From: Streptomyces sp. ADI96-02 | GTDB taxonomy: Bacteria; Actinomycetota; Actinomycetes; Streptomycetales; Streptomycetaceae | Assembly (NCBI RefSeq): GCF_003846185.1 | Contig: NZ_ML123034.1 | Coordinates: 4,433,850 to 4,497,849 of the forward strand | Direction of reading: 5' to 3' | Length of the DNA: 64,000 nt | Shown here: positions 19,220-28,393 of the stretch, piece after piece | Position numbering within the stretch: the first letter of the stretch is position 1 | Layout: every line of letters starts with the position of its first letter | Made by a program: the position numbers and the translations under genes | The notes under the pieces: generated by a model | Told to the model about the DNA's origin: nothing | Database searches by the model: none | What the model saw: only the letters and a program-made list of their open reading frames with translations

Positions 19220-19414
19220 GTGGCGCTTTCGATTTCGGCGGTGGTGCTGCTGGCGATCATCGTCTTCCTGCTGATCCGGAAATCCGGACTCAAGGGCGGA
19301 CACGCGGTGGTCTGCATGCTGCTGGGGTTCTACATCGCCAGCTCGTCCGTGGCCCCGACCATCTCGGACCTCACGTCCAACGTGGCCGGGATGATCGGGA
19401 GCATCAAGTTCTGA
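19220..19414 (+). CDS. Small membrane protein, unknown function
   Basis: 64 residues from a GTG start at 19220, with a strong site (ggaggtga). Two hydrophobic segments (about 2-19 and 29-46) are separated by a short basic loop (RKSGLKGGH). The layout resembles small conserved Streptomyces membrane proteins found between the peptidase and mshB. Function is unknown. It is divergent from the S9 peptidase gene, with about 165 bp between them. Confidence 0.75.
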   Translation: MALSISAVVLLAIIVFLLIRKSGLKGGHAVVCMLLGFYIASSSVAPTISDLTSNVAGMIGSIKF

Positions 19415-19549
19415 CCGCGCGTCGACGGCGCCTTGACCGCGCCCCTGACGGTGCCCCGACCGCGTTCTGACCACGTCCCGACCGAGTCCTGACCGCTCCG
19501 CCCGCCGCCGACGACCGGGCGCGTCCGCGGGACTCGTAGGGTGGTCCCC

Positions 19550-20470
19550 ATGAAGGACCTTCCCGCCCGCCGTCTGCTGCTGGTGCACGCGCATCCGGAC
19601 GACGAGTCGATCAACAACGGCGCCACCATGGCCAGGTACGCGGCCGAGGGCGTCCACGTCACGCTGGTCACGTGCACGCTGGGCGAGGAGGGCGAGGTCA
19701 TCCCGCCCGCCCTCGCCTCCCTCGCCGCCGACCGGGACGACACGCTCGGCCCCCACCGCGTCGGCGAGCTGGCCGCCGCGATGAAGGAGCTGGGGGTCGC
19801 CGACCACCGCTTCCTCGGCGGCGCGGGCCGCTTCCGGGACTCCGGGATGATGGGCGCCGAGCAGAACGACCGGCCCGGCGCGTTCTGGGCCGCGCCGGTC
19901 GACGAGGCCGCCGCCCACCTCGTCGAGGTGATCCGCGAGGTCCGCCCGCAGGTCCTGGTCACCTACGACCCCGACGGCGGCTACGGCCACCCCGACCACA
20001 TCCAGGCCCACCGCGTCGCGATGCGCGCCGCCGACCTGGCCGCCGACCCGTCGTACGGCTCCGGCGCGCCGCACTCCGTGGCGAAGATCTACTGGAACCG
20101 GGCGGAGCGCTCCGCGGTCGAGGCCGCCTTCGAGCGGCTGCGCGCCACCGCGCCGGACGTTTTCCCCGGCGTCGCCGCCGTGGACGACGTGCCGGGCGTG
20201 GTCGACGCCGAGCGGATCACCGCCCGGATCGACGGAACGGCGTACGCCGGGGCCAAGTCCGCGGCGATGCGCGCCCACGCGACCCAGATCGCGGTGGACG
20301 GCCCCTTCTTCGCCCTCTCCAACGGCCTCGGCCAGCCACTGCTGACCACCGAGTACTACGAGCTGGCGCGGGGCGTCGCGGGCGTACCCGCCGGCGACCA
20401 CGAGGACGACCTGTTCGCGGGCCTGCCCGAGGCCGAGGCGGCGGGCGGCCCGGCGGGAGCGGCCGGATGA
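19550..20470 (+). CDS. mshB: Mycothiol biosynthesis deacetylase MshB
   Basis: 306-residue zinc deacetylase of the LmbE/PIG-L family. It removes acetate from GlcNAc-inositol to give GlcN-inositol, the second step of mycothiol synthesis. The active site is intact: AHPDDE places zinc ligand His15, catalytic base Asp17 and zinc ligand Asp18, and GYGHPDH supplies the third zinc ligand His150. The MshB-specific segment GRFRDSGMMGAEQNDRPGAF is present, separating it from Mca. The ATG at 19550 is preferred to the GTG at 19541. The next gene overlaps by ATGA, so it is co-translated. Confidence 0.95.
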   Translation: MKDLPARRLLLVHAHPDDESINNGATMARYAAEGVHVTLVTCTLGEEGEVIPPALASLAADRDDTLGPHRVGELAAAMKELGVADHRFLGGAGRFRDSGMMGAEQNDRPGAFWAAPVDEAAAHLVEVIREVRPQVLVTYDPDGGYGHPDHIQAHRVAMRAADLAADPSYGSGAPHSVAKIYWNRAERSAVEAAFERLRATAPDVFPGVAAVDDVPGVVDAERITARIDGTAYAGAKSAAMRAHATQIAVDGPFFALSNGLGQPLLTTEYYELARGVAGVPAGDHEDDLFAGLPEAEAAGGPAGAAG

Positions 20471-20934
20471 GCGCCGCAGCCCGCGGCGGGGGCCGCGACC
20501 GCGCCCACGCGCCCCGTACCGACGCGCCCTCGCGCGCTCCCGAACGCACCGGAGCCGCCGCCCCGCTCAACGCGGCCCGGATCGCCGGATACTGCGGCCT
20601 CGCCGTCCTCGGCGTGCTCGCGGCGATCGCCGGAACGCTCGTCCAAGCGGCCTGGTTCCCGGGCGGATTGGTCCTCGCCCTGGCCGCCGCCGCGGGACTC
20701 TTCTACGGTGGCCGTATCCTGACCGGCACCCAGATCGGGGCGCTCGCCCCGGCCGCCGGCTGGTTCGTCACCGTCTTCCTGCTGCTGAGCGGACGGCCGG
20801 AAGGCGACTACGTGTTCGGCGACGAACTCGGCCTGGTGCTCTTCATGCTCGGCGGAACCGGCGTCGCTGTGATGTGCGCCACCACGTCCAGAGTGCCGCA
20901 ATCAGCCATCCGCAACAGCCGGACCGTCATCTGA
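20467..20934 (+). CDS. Small membrane protein coupled to mshB (DUF6113-like)
   Basis: 155 residues. A hydrophilic Arg/Ala/Pro-rich N-terminus of about 35 residues is followed by four hydrophobic segments: near 38-58, 62-78, 85-102 and 119-137. It starts within the mshB stop (ATGA). In Streptomyces a short membrane protein of this kind, annotated DUF6113 as I recall, regularly follows mshB. Function is unknown; a link to mycothiol or redox homeostasis is only suggested by coupling. Confidence 0.8.
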   Translation: MSAAARGGGRDRAHAPRTDAPSRAPERTGAAAPLNAARIAGYCGLAVLGVLAAIAGTLVQAAWFPGGLVLALAAAAGLFYGGRILTGTQIGALAPAAGWFVTVFLLLSGRPEGDYVFGDELGLVLFMLGGTGVAVMCATTSRVPQSAIRNSRTVI

Positions 20935-21109
20935 AGTGCCATGTCCCAGCCCGCGACCGCCCCCGCGCACATGACGCGAGGGGAGCGGTTTCCCCCGGTC
21001 GCGGCGTGCCCGGCGGCCACGGCCAGTATGGTGGTGCGCGCGCCGAGCCGTCCCCTGGCCTGCGGCATGGGGGAAGTACGGGCGGCGGAGCCAATCGGGA
21101 GAACCTGCT

Positions 21110-23161
21110 TTGAGTCGTGAAACTGACAGTTCGTCCTCCGGGCCCCAGGGGCGCGGTGGAGCCGCGTACCCGTCGGGTACGCCGCCGTACGGATCACGCC
21201 AGTATCCGTCGCTGCACCCGTCGCAGGACGGCTCGGACGAGACCCCGGAATCCGTGGAACCGCCCCGGCCCGAGGAACCCAGGACCGAGACGACGCTGAC
21301 GACGCGCATCCGGATCAACATCCCCGGGTCGCGCCCCATCCCACCGGTCGTGATGCGCACGCCGATGGGCGAGGGCGACGCCGTACCGGGCGGCCGTCCC
21401 GACGCCGAGCGCCCCGGTCCGGCGCCGCGCCCCGGCACGCCGCCCCCGGCGCCCCCGGCGAGCGGCGCGCCCGGCGCGCCGTCCGCTCCGGCGCGGGACG
21501 GCGGCCCGTCCGGCGAACCGGCGGCCGGCGACCGCCCGGCCAAGGAGAAGAGCGGCAGCGACTGGTTCGCACCGCGCAAGGCCCCGCCCGCCGCCCCGCC
21601 GACCGCTCCGGCGGCCACCGGCGGCGCGCCGGGCGCGGGCGGCGGCTCCCCGGCGGCGGGCGGCGGCCCCGGCCCGGACGGCGGCGCGGGCAGGCCTCGT
21701 CCCGACCTGCCGTACTTCTCGGACGCCCCGCAGTCCGGCGACGGTCCGGGCGCGGGCGGTTCCGGCGGCGGCAGCGCGCTGGACGGCTACAGCACCGCGC
21801 CCCCGGCCCCCGGCCCCCGGTCCACGCCGGACCTCGGCGTCCGTACGCCCGGACCCTCCGGCCCCACCACGGGCCCGGTCACGGGCAGTTCGTCGCTGAC
21901 CCCGAACCTGGGCGGCGTCCCGGGGCTCGGCGGTCCCGGTCCGATGGTCCCGGGCGCGCCCGCCGGCGGACCGCCCGGACCGCCCCGGATGTCGGACGAC
22001 ACCGCGATCCTGACGCCGCAGTCCCCGGCGCCCGAGCCCGGCCACGGGCCCGTCTCGGGCGACACGCTGACCAGCGGCATCCCGGTCGTGCCCGGGGAAC
22101 CGCGCTCGACGTTCCCGGGCCGTCCGGGCGGCCCGCTGGGCGGTGCTCCCGGCGCGCCCGTGCCCGGATCCGCCGCCGCGGGTCCGGCGCAGCCGGCTCC
22201 GGCCCCGGCGAAGAAGGGCCGCTCCAAGCTGGTCCTCCTCGGCGTGGCCGCCGTCGTGCTGGCCGGTGTCGCCTACGGCGCGGGCCTCCTGCTGAACCAC
22301 TCCGAGGTGCCCAAGGGCACCACCGTGCTCGGCGTCGACATCGGCGGCGGCACGAAGGAGGAGGCGGTCACCAAGCTCGACACCGCACTCGCCGAGCGCG
22401 CTCAGGCCCCCCTCCAGCTCTCGGTGGGCGGCAAGCGGCAGAAGCTGGACCCGGAGAAGGCCGGTCTCATCCTGGACAGCCAGGAGACCGTGCGGGGCGC
22501 GGCGGGCAGCGACTACAACCCGGTCTCGGTGATCGGTTCGCTCTTCGGCGGGGCGCGCCCCGCGGACCCGGTCATCCCGGTCGACGAGGAGAAGCTGGGC
22601 GTCGCGCTGGCCGGTCTGGCGGGCGCTTCCGGCTCCGCCAACGACGGCACGATCCGGTTCGAGCCGAACAAGGCCGTGGCGGTGCCGGGGAAGCCCGGCA
22701 CTTCGCTGGACGTCGGCCAGTCGCTGGTCTCCGTCCGCGACGCCTACCGCGCCCAGGTCCAGACGGGCCGGGCCAACGTCGTCGAACTCCCCGTCGCCAG
22801 GACGGAACCCACCATCACCAAGGCCGAACTGGACCGGGCGATGAAGGAGTTCGCCGAGCCCGCGATGTCCGGTCTGATCACCATCAAGGCGGGGCCGAAG
22901 CAGATCCAGTTCGGTCCGGCGAGGTCCCTGCCGCAGATCCTGTCGATGAAGCCGGTCGACGGCCGACTGGTCGACGTCTACGACAAGAAGGCCATCGAGA
23001 CCCTTCTGGACGGCGTCTTCGACGGCATCACGGCGGTCAAGGGAGACGGAAAGCAGCACCCGGTGGGCCCGGACGACGTGGCGCAGGCCATGAAGACCGC
23101 GCTGACCGGGAAGACCGAGGCCGAGCGGACGGTCACCATCGACCTGACCGGCCAGGGCTGA
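21110..23161 (+). CDS. Membrane-anchored protein with peptidoglycan-binding-type (PG_binding_4) domains
   Basis: 683 residues from a TTG start at 21110 (site gggaga). Residues 1 to about 368 are a cytoplasmic Pro/Gly/Ala-rich disordered tail. One membrane span follows near 372-392 (LVLLGVAAVVLAGVAYGAG). The external part contains two copies of the PG_binding_4 fold seen in VanW and L,D-transpeptidase proteins (first from GTTVLGVDIGGGTKEEAVTK, second in the last 100 residues). No YkuD or VanW catalytic domain is visible, so it is probably a cell-wall-contacting structural or sensory protein. A strong terminator follows. Confidence 0.8.
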   Translation: MSRETDSSSSGPQGRGGAAYPSGTPPYGSRQYPSLHPSQDGSDETPESVEPPRPEEPRTETTLTTRIRINIPGSRPIPPVVMRTPMGEGDAVPGGRPDAERPGPAPRPGTPPPAPPASGAPGAPSAPARDGGPSGEPAAGDRPAKEKSGSDWFAPRKAPPAAPPTAPAATGGAPGAGGGSPAAGGGPGPDGGAGRPRPDLPYFSDAPQSGDGPGAGGSGGGSALDGYSTAPPAPGPRSTPDLGVRTPGPSGPTTGPVTGSSSLTPNLGGVPGLGGPGPMVPGAPAGGPPGPPRMSDDTAILTPQSPAPEPGHGPVSGDTLTSGIPVVPGEPRSTFPGRPGGPLGGAPGAPVPGSAAAGPAQPAPAPAKKGRSKLVLLGVAAVVLAGVAYGAGLLLNHSEVPKGTTVLGVDIGGGTKEEAVTKLDTALAERAQAPLQLSVGGKRQKLDPEKAGLILDSQETVRGAAGSDYNPVSVIGSLFGGARPADPVIPVDEEKLGVALAGLAGASGSANDGTIRFEPNKAVAVPGKPGTSLDVGQSLVSVRDAYRAQVQTGRANVVELPVARTEPTITKAELDRAMKEFAEPAMSGLITIKAGPKQIQFGPARSLPQILSMKPVDGRLVDVYDKKAIETLLDGVFDGITAVKGDGKQHPVGPDDVAQAMKTALTGKTEAERTVTIDLTGQG

Positions 23162-23211
23162 CCCCGCGCACCGCGCCGCAGCACCCCCGCCCGACGCGCC
23201 ACCGCCTGCCC

Positions 23212-23246
23212 GCCGCCCCCGTCCGGAACCTCCGGGCGGGGGCGGC
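23212..23246 (+). terminator. Terminator after the PG_binding_4 protein gene
   Basis: A 15-bp GC stem with one G-U pair (23212-23226 with 23232-23246) and a 5-base loop, about 50 bp after the stop codon. Confidence 0.8.
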
Positions 23247-23393
23247 GGCGCGAACGCCCGCGCTCCTCGGAGGGAGCGCGCCGGTCCTGCGCGGCTGAGC
23301 GACCCCGTACGGGGGCCTGCGCGCCCGCGACGCACCGGAAGCCGCCCGCCTCCCGGACGGGCGGCTGCGGTGCGCAGGGGGGACCATGGGGCC

Positions 23394-23897
23394 ATGACCC
23401 CGCCCGCCGATCCCGGCCGCGCGGCCGGCGACGCCGACCGGATCAAGATCTGGTTCCGCTGCGCGCCGCGCGAGGGCTGGTCGCCGTACGCGAGCGAGGG
23501 GTTGTGGGCGACGCGGCTGGGCGCGGACACCGCGCGCCTGGACAACGTGCCCTTCCTCCGGGACGGGGTCGCCGAGGGCGAGACCGTACGGTTCACGACC
23601 GACGCGGACGGGGTCCACCGGGCGGCCGGACGCGTGGCGGAGTCGGGCAACTGCACCGTGCGGGTGCTGCCCGTGCCGGACGGCCCGCTCGGGCGCGACG
23701 CCCGCGCCGTGCACGAGCGGCTGTCGCCGTTCGGGCTGGGCGGCGAGGTCTTCAGCGCGGAGTTTCCGCTGGTGGCGCTCACCGTGCCGGGCGGCGCGGA
23801 CCTCCGGGCGATCAAGGAGCTGCTGGAGCGCGGCCGGGACGAGGGCTGGTGGCACTTCGAGGTCTCGTGCGCCACCGAGGAGTGGCGGGACGCCTGA
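23394..23897 (+). CDS. DUF4265-like domain protein
   Basis: 167 residues from the ATG at 23394 (MTPPADPGRAAG), behind an aggggga site; a GTG at 23370 is in frame. The body begins KIWFRCAPREGWSPYASEGL and includes RVLPVPDGPLG, SPFGLGGEVFSAEFPLVALT and the ending EGWWHFEVSCATEEW. This is the layout I associate with DUF4265, found in many actinomycetes and sometimes linked to toxin-immunity or unknown small operons. No catalytic residues can be named. It is convergent with the acetyltransferase gene across a 29-bp repeat array. Confidence 0.75.
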   Translation: MTPPADPGRAAGDADRIKIWFRCAPREGWSPYASEGLWATRLGADTARLDNVPFLRDGVAEGETVRFTTDADGVHRAAGRVAESGNCTVRVLPVPDGPLGRDARAVHERLSPFGLGGEVFSAEFPLVALTVPGGADLRAIKELLERGRDEGWWHFEVSCATEEWRDA

Positions 23898-23911
23898 CCG
23901 GCCCACGGGCC

Positions 23912-23998
23912 CGCCGCGCACGGGCCTGCCGCGCACCGCCCGCCGCGCACGGGCCTGCCGCGCACCGCCCGCCGCGCACGGGCCCGCCGCGCCCGGCC
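23912..23998. repeat. 29-bp tandem repeat, three copies
   Basis: Units at 23912-23940 and 23941-23969 are identical; the third (23970-23998) differs at three positions. The array fills the gap between two convergent genes. It is one of four tandem arrays in convergent gaps in this window. Confidence 0.9.
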
Positions 23999-24018
23999 GC
24001 CGGACGGCCCGGCCGCCC

Positions 24019-24600
24019 TCAGGACCCCTCCTCGCCGGCCTCCTCGCCGATCCGCCGGATCACCCGGGCCGGATTGCCCACCGCGACGACTCCGGCCGGC
24101 AGGTCCCTGGTCACCACCGCCCCCGCCCCGACCACCGTGTCCTCGCCGATGGTCACCCCCGGGCAGACGATCACCCCGCCGCCCAGCCACACGTTGTCGC
24201 CGATCGTGATCGGCCGAGCGCCCTCCCACTTGGCGCGGCGCTGCTCGGGGTCGATGGGGTGGGTCGGGGTGAGCAGTTGGACGTTCGGGCCGAACTGCAC
24301 GTCGGCCCCGATGGTGATCCGGCCGACGTCCAGGAGCACCGCGCCGAAGTTGATGAACGTACGCGGGCCCACGGAGATGTGGTGCCCGTAGTCGACCCGC
24401 AGCGGCGGCCGGATCTCGACGCCCTCGCCCACCTCGCCGAGGAGTTCCGCCAGGGCGGCGCGGCGGGCCTCGGGGTCGGCGGCGGAGGTGGCGTTGAAGC
24501 GCTCGCTCAGCAGGGCGGCCCGCAGTGCGTCGGCCGCCAGTTCCGGGTCGTCGGCGAGGTAGGGTCCGCCGGCGAGCATGGCTTCCTTCTGGCTGGTCAT
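24019..24600 (-). CDS. Sugar O-acetyltransferase, maltose acetyltransferase family
   Basis: 193 residues. An N-terminal maltose-acetyltransferase segment is followed by a left-handed beta-helix of hexapeptide repeats. Family motifs are DYGHHISVGPRTFINFGAVL, LLTPTHPIDPEQR and the catalytic-loop region ITIGDNVWLGGGVIVCPGVT, ending GNPARVIRRI. It transfers acetyl from acetyl-CoA to a sugar or similar hydroxyl acceptor; the physiological acceptor is unclear in this family. ATG at 24600, with GAGGGA as a somewhat distant ribosome site. Confidence 0.9.
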   Translation of the reverse strand: MTSQKEAMLAGGPYLADDPELAADALRAALLSERFNATSAADPEARRAALAELLGEVGEGVEIRPPLRVDYGHHISVGPRTFINFGAVLLDVGRITIGADVQFGPNVQLLTPTHPIDPEQRRAKWEGARPITIGDNVWLGGGVIVCPGVTIGEDTVVGAGAVVTRDLPAGVVAVGNPARVIRRIGEEAGEEGS

Positions 24601-24774
24601 GAGGTCGTCTTCCCTCGGTCCGGGTGATGGGTTACGGGACAGCGCTCAGGTGATGGATTACGGGACAGCGCTCAGCAGTGTGCCCCGGACCGCGGAACGA
24701 CCCTGGGCCCTGCCGGTCGGGCTTTTCCCTTCCAGGCCGTGTGAATGGGCTTGCGATCGGCAATACTGTGTTCC

Positions 24775-25182
24775 ATGACTACCACCGAAAGAAAAGCTCA
24801 CTTTCCCCCGGTGAGTCGGCTGATGGCAGTCGCCAGAGGACTCGCCGTCCTGACCGTCGCCGCCGTTACTCTCATTTTCGGGACGGCCGGTGTTCTTGTG
24901 CAGGAACACCAGGCCGAGGATCTTCACGGAACAGGGGCCGTCGTCCTTCACGTCACGTCCGGTCTGCTCGCGGCGGTCACGGCGGCGTTGTCGTACCGCA
25001 GGGCGGTGGGCTGGTCGCTGACCGCGGCGGCGGTGCTGCTTTTCGGATTCTCGTTCGTCCAGTCCTCCTTCGGCAGCGGTGACACGTTGAACGTGCATGT
25101 GCCGGGGGCTTTCCTGGTGGTCGCCCTCTCGGTCGGGCTGGCCGTCGTGCTGCTGCGGACCAAGGTCCCGGCGGACAGATAG
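24775..25182 (+). CDS. Four-helix membrane protein, unknown function
   Basis: 135 residues from the ATG at 24775 (MTTTERKAHFPPV). Four hydrophobic segments lie at about 18-40, 52-72, 76-95 and 105-127. No Shine-Dalgarno is present, and CAATACT sits seven bases before the ATG like a -10 box, so the mRNA may be leaderless. The family is not recognised. It lies just upstream of the lanthipeptide cluster in the same direction, but a hairpin and a 450-bp gap separate them, so membership in the cluster is not supported. Confidence 0.7.
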   Translation: MTTTERKAHFPPVSRLMAVARGLAVLTVAAVTLIFGTAGVLVQEHQAEDLHGTGAVVLHVTSGLLAAVTAALSYRRAVGWSLTAAAVLLFGFSFVQSSFGSGDTLNVHVPGAFLVVALSVGLAVVLLRTKVPADR

Positions 25183-25635
25183 CCCTTCCGGCCGGTCGCT
25201 CCGGCCGCCGTCGAATTCCGTTGCGGCCATGAATTCCCTGGCGCCTATCCCTCCCGCGTAATTACGGGACGCCTCTCGGCCCCGGCCGGCAAACGCTCAT
25301 TCGGTGTGCGCATTTCGGGCGCGCCTTTCGCGCGGTGCCATTCTCGGTGGCTTTTCGGCGGACAGCCGGCGGCCGGGGATCGGGATCGTCCCGGCCGCCG
25401 CTCCGACGCGCCGACCGCTCCGACGCGCCCGCCTCCCCTCGCGCCGCCTTCCTCGGCCCGACGGTCCGGCGCAGCCGCCGCGCACGCTTCCGCAGCGGTC
25501 ACCGCACCGCGCCGCGATGCGGTCCGCATGCATCGCGCGCATGTATGAGTCGTGACAACGGTGACTATTGGCGGCCGTCCTCGTTGTGACAATTTTTCCC
25601 TCGCCACGAAGGAAGCCTGAGCGAGGGGAACGTGC
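25183..25635 (+). promoter_or_regulatory. amfT promoter region with repeated GTGAC elements
   Basis: About 450 bp without a supportable gene. A short hairpin (25189-25195 with 25201-25207) closes the upstream gene. A 13-bp palindrome ATGCGGTCCGCAT lies at 25517-25529. GTGAC occurs at 25552, 25561 and 25586; the first and last extend to GTGACAA. The last is 50 bp before the amfT start and is followed by an AT-rich run. These elements are good candidates for activator (AmfR/RamR-type) sites; this is inference. Confidence 0.5.
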
Positions 25636-28332
25636 GTGAATCCGGAGTACGCCGCGTACTGCCAGGCGGACCGCCACTTCTACGACGCACCGCACCGCTC
25701 GCCCGCCGGTTCCTCGCCCGAAAGCGCCGACGCGGACAGCTCGTTCTACGCCCCCGTCCGCGGCACGGCCCCCGCGGGGTGGACCCGCTCGCGGCGCGGC
25801 GACTGGCTCTCCTACAGCCCCGACGGGCTCCGGCTCCCGGCCCAGGGCTGGAAGATCCACATATCGGCCGCCCTGGACAACGCCGAATCCGTTCTGCGCC
25901 GGGTCGCCGACCACTGCCTGGAGCACCGGCTGCCCTTCAAGTGCGTGCCGTCGCCCGGCTTGTTGCACCTGCGCAACGCCAAGTACGCCGACCGGGCCGG
26001 CAGCGGTAAGTTCATCACGGTCTACCCGCACTCCGACGAGGCGTTCCCCGAGGTGTGCGCCGCGCTCACCGCCCTGCTGGACGGCGAGCACGGCCCGTAC
26101 ATCCTGAGCGATCTGCGGTGCGGGAACGGACCCGTCTACACCCGGTACGGGGCGTTCGCCGCCCGCTTCTGCCCCGGTCCGGACGGCCGGCCCGTGCCCG
26201 CCGTCGCCGACCCGCACGGCCATCTCGTGCCCGACGAGCGGGGCCCGTCCTTCCGGATACCCGCCTGGGTGACACCGCCCGACATGCTGCGCCCGTATCT
26301 CGAAGCGCGCTCCGCCGTCGGCCTCGGCGGCCTGCCCTACACCGTCGAGAAGGCGCTCCACTTCTCCAATGGAGGCGGCGTCTACCTCGCCCGCGACACC
26401 CGTACCGGCGAACAGGTCGTCCTCAAGGAGGCCCGCCCGTACGCCGGACTGGCCGCCGACGGAGCCGACGCCGTCGCCCGGCTGGAGCGCGAGCGCACCG
26501 CGCTGGAGCGCCTGGCCGGTCTGGACTGCGTCCCGGCCGTGCACGACGTCTTCGAGACCGGCGGCCACCACTTCCTGGTGCTCCAGCACATCCCGGGCTC
26601 CACGCTCAACACCGTCTTCGCCCGCCGCTTCCCGCTCGCCCGGCAGCGGCCCGCGCCCGAACTGCTCGCCGAACACGCCGCCTGGGCCGACCGGACGTAC
26701 ACGGCGGTCGAGCGCGCCGTCGAGGCCGTGCACGCCCGGGGCGTCGTCATCAGCGACCTGCACATGAGCAACGTCATGGTGGACGAGGACCCGGACCGCG
26801 TCGTCCTGCTCGACTTCGAGGCCGCCTCCCCGGCGGCCGACCGGCGCCGCCAGATCGTCGCCAACCCGGCCTTCGTCGCCCCGTCCGACCGGCGCGGCAC
26901 CGAGATCGACCGCTACGCCCTCGCCTGCCTGCGGCTCGCCCTCCACCTCCCGCTCACCACCCTCTTCGGCATCGACCGCACCAAGGCCGTGGGCCTGGCC
27001 CGGGACGTGGCGCGAATCTTCCCGGTCGGCGAGGAGGTCCTGCGGCCCGCCGTGGAGGAGATCCTGCGCGGCGCGGACACCGGCGCGTCCGGCACGTCCG
27101 GCACGCTGGGGCCCGCCGCCGAACGCACCTCGGCGCTCCCCTCCGCGCCCGCCGCCTCCCCGCACCGGCCCGCCCCGGCCGAGGCCCCGCCCGCGCCCGG
27201 CGACTGGCCGCGCAGCCGCGACTCGATGGCCCGCGCCATCGCCGCCTCCTGTACGCCGGAGCGCGAGGACCGGTGCTTCCCCGGCGACATCGCGCAGTTC
27301 GCCACGGTGACCGGCGGCCAGTCCTTCGGCTACGGCGCGGCCGGCGTGCTCTACGCCCTGCACGAGACCGGCGCCCCGCCGTGCCCGCCCGCCGAGGACT
27401 GGCTGCTGCGGCACGCCAAGGCCCCGGCCTCCGGCAGCCCGCTCGGCTTCTACGACGGCCTCACCGGCATCGCCTGGACCCTGCACCGGACCGGCCGCAC
27501 CGCCGAGGCCGCCGACCTCCTGCGCACCGTCCTCGAACAGCCCCTGGAGGGGCTGCCGCCCGGCCTGCACAGCGGATACGCCGGTATCGGCCTGGCCCTC
27601 GACGACCTGGCCCGCGACGCCTCCACCGCCGACGCCTCCGCCGCCGACGCCACCGAGCTGGCGGCAGCCGCCGCCCGCTGCACCGCCCTCGCCGCCCGCG
27701 CCCTCGTCCAGGGCCCGCCGTCCGCGCGCACCGGCCTGATGCACGGGGCGAGCGGGATCGCCCTGCTCCTCGTCCGCCGCTACGAGACCACCGGCGACAC
27801 CGCCCTGCTCGACCTGGCGGCAGCCGCGCTGCGCCGCGATCTGGAGCGGTGCCGCCCGGGACACGACGGCGAACTCCTCGTCGTCGAGGGCAAACGGCTC
27901 ATGCCGTACCTCGCCTCGGGCAGCGTCGGCATCGCCGCCGTCATCGACGCCTACCTCGCCCACCGCCCGGACCCGGACCTCGAAGCCGCGGGCCGCGCCC
28001 TGCTCCCGGCCGCGCTCTCCGCCTTCTACATCCAGCCCGGACTCCTGCGCGGCGCGGCCGGACTCCTCATGCACCTGGCGACGACACCGCTGTGCGACGA
28101 AGCGGAGCGAGAGCGCGCCCTCCGGCTCCACTCCGAGCTGCTGGGCAGCCACGCCGTACCGTACGCGGGCGAACTCGCCTTCCCGGGGGAGCAGTTGATG
28201 CGCCTGTCCATGGACCTGGCGACCGGCACCGCCGGTTGCCTGCTCGCCCTCGGCAGCGCGCACGGCACCCCCGCCACGCTTCCCTTCCTGCCGCTCCGGC
28301 GGCCCGCCCCGGCCGCGCACGCGGCCCCATGA
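25636..28332 (+). CDS. amfT: Class III lanthipeptide synthetase (AmfT/RamC type LanKC)
   Basis: 898-residue trifunctional enzyme. The N-terminal lyase region (about 1-215) contains KIHISAAL and GKFITVYPH. The Ser/Thr kinase region (about 230-510) has a glycine-rich loop SNGGGVYLAR, Lys264, catalytic ISDLHMSN with Asp374 and Asn379, and the metal-binding DFE at Asp393. A linker leads to a LanC-like cyclase (about 540-898) with GYAGIG, MHGASGIA and GAAGLL motifs. The cyclase shows no WCxG or Cys-His zinc ligands, as expected for RamC/AmfT enzymes. It phosphorylates and eliminates Ser residues of AmfS and forms the thioether rings. GTG start at 25636 with aggggaa site; first gene of the operon. 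Confidence 0.95.
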   Translation: MNPEYAAYCQADRHFYDAPHRSPAGSSPESADADSSFYAPVRGTAPAGWTRSRRGDWLSYSPDGLRLPAQGWKIHISAALDNAESVLRRVADHCLEHRLPFKCVPSPGLLHLRNAKYADRAGSGKFITVYPHSDEAFPEVCAALTALLDGEHGPYILSDLRCGNGPVYTRYGAFAARFCPGPDGRPVPAVADPHGHLVPDERGPSFRIPAWVTPPDMLRPYLEARSAVGLGGLPYTVEKALHFSNGGGVYLARDTRTGEQVVLKEARPYAGLAADGADAVARLERERTALERLAGLDCVPAVHDVFETGGHHFLVLQHIPGSTLNTVFARRFPLARQRPAPELLAEHAAWADRTYTAVERAVEAVHARGVVISDLHMSNVMVDEDPDRVVLLDFEAASPAADRRRQIVANPAFVAPSDRRGTEIDRYALACLRLALHLPLTTLFGIDRTKAVGLARDVARIFPVGEEVLRPAVEEILRGADTGASGTSGTLGPAAERTSALPSAPAASPHRPAPAEAPPAPGDWPRSRDSMARAIAASCTPEREDRCFPGDIAQFATVTGGQSFGYGAAGVLYALHETGAPPCPPAEDWLLRHAKAPASGSPLGFYDGLTGIAWTLHRTGRTAEAADLLRTVLEQPLEGLPPGLHSGYAGIGLALDDLARDASTADASAADATELAAAAARCTALAARALVQGPPSARTGLMHGASGIALLLVRRYETTGDTALLDLAAAALRRDLERCRPGHDGELLVVEGKRLMPYLASGSVGIAAVIDAYLAHRPDPDLEAAGRALLPAALSAFYIQPGLLRGAAGLLMHLATTPLCDEAERERALRLHSELLGSHAVPYAGELAFPGEQLMRLSMDLATGTAGCLLALGSAHGTPATLPFLPLRRPAPAAHAAP

Positions 28333-28393
28333 ACCGGCCCCCTCAGGGGTCGTAACGCACCGTCCGACACAACTGTCCAGAAAGGACACCATC

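Noticed and set aside
21194..24229. 1011-residue minus-strand open frame
   Set aside because: Antisense to the PG_binding_4 protein, with Arg/Gly-rich composition and no domain.
24019..25182. Acetyltransferase and four-helix membrane protein as members of the lanthipeptide cluster
   Set aside because: The acetyltransferase is on the opposite strand, and a hairpin plus a 450-bp gap separates the membrane protein gene from amfT; neither is typical of amf/ram clusters.
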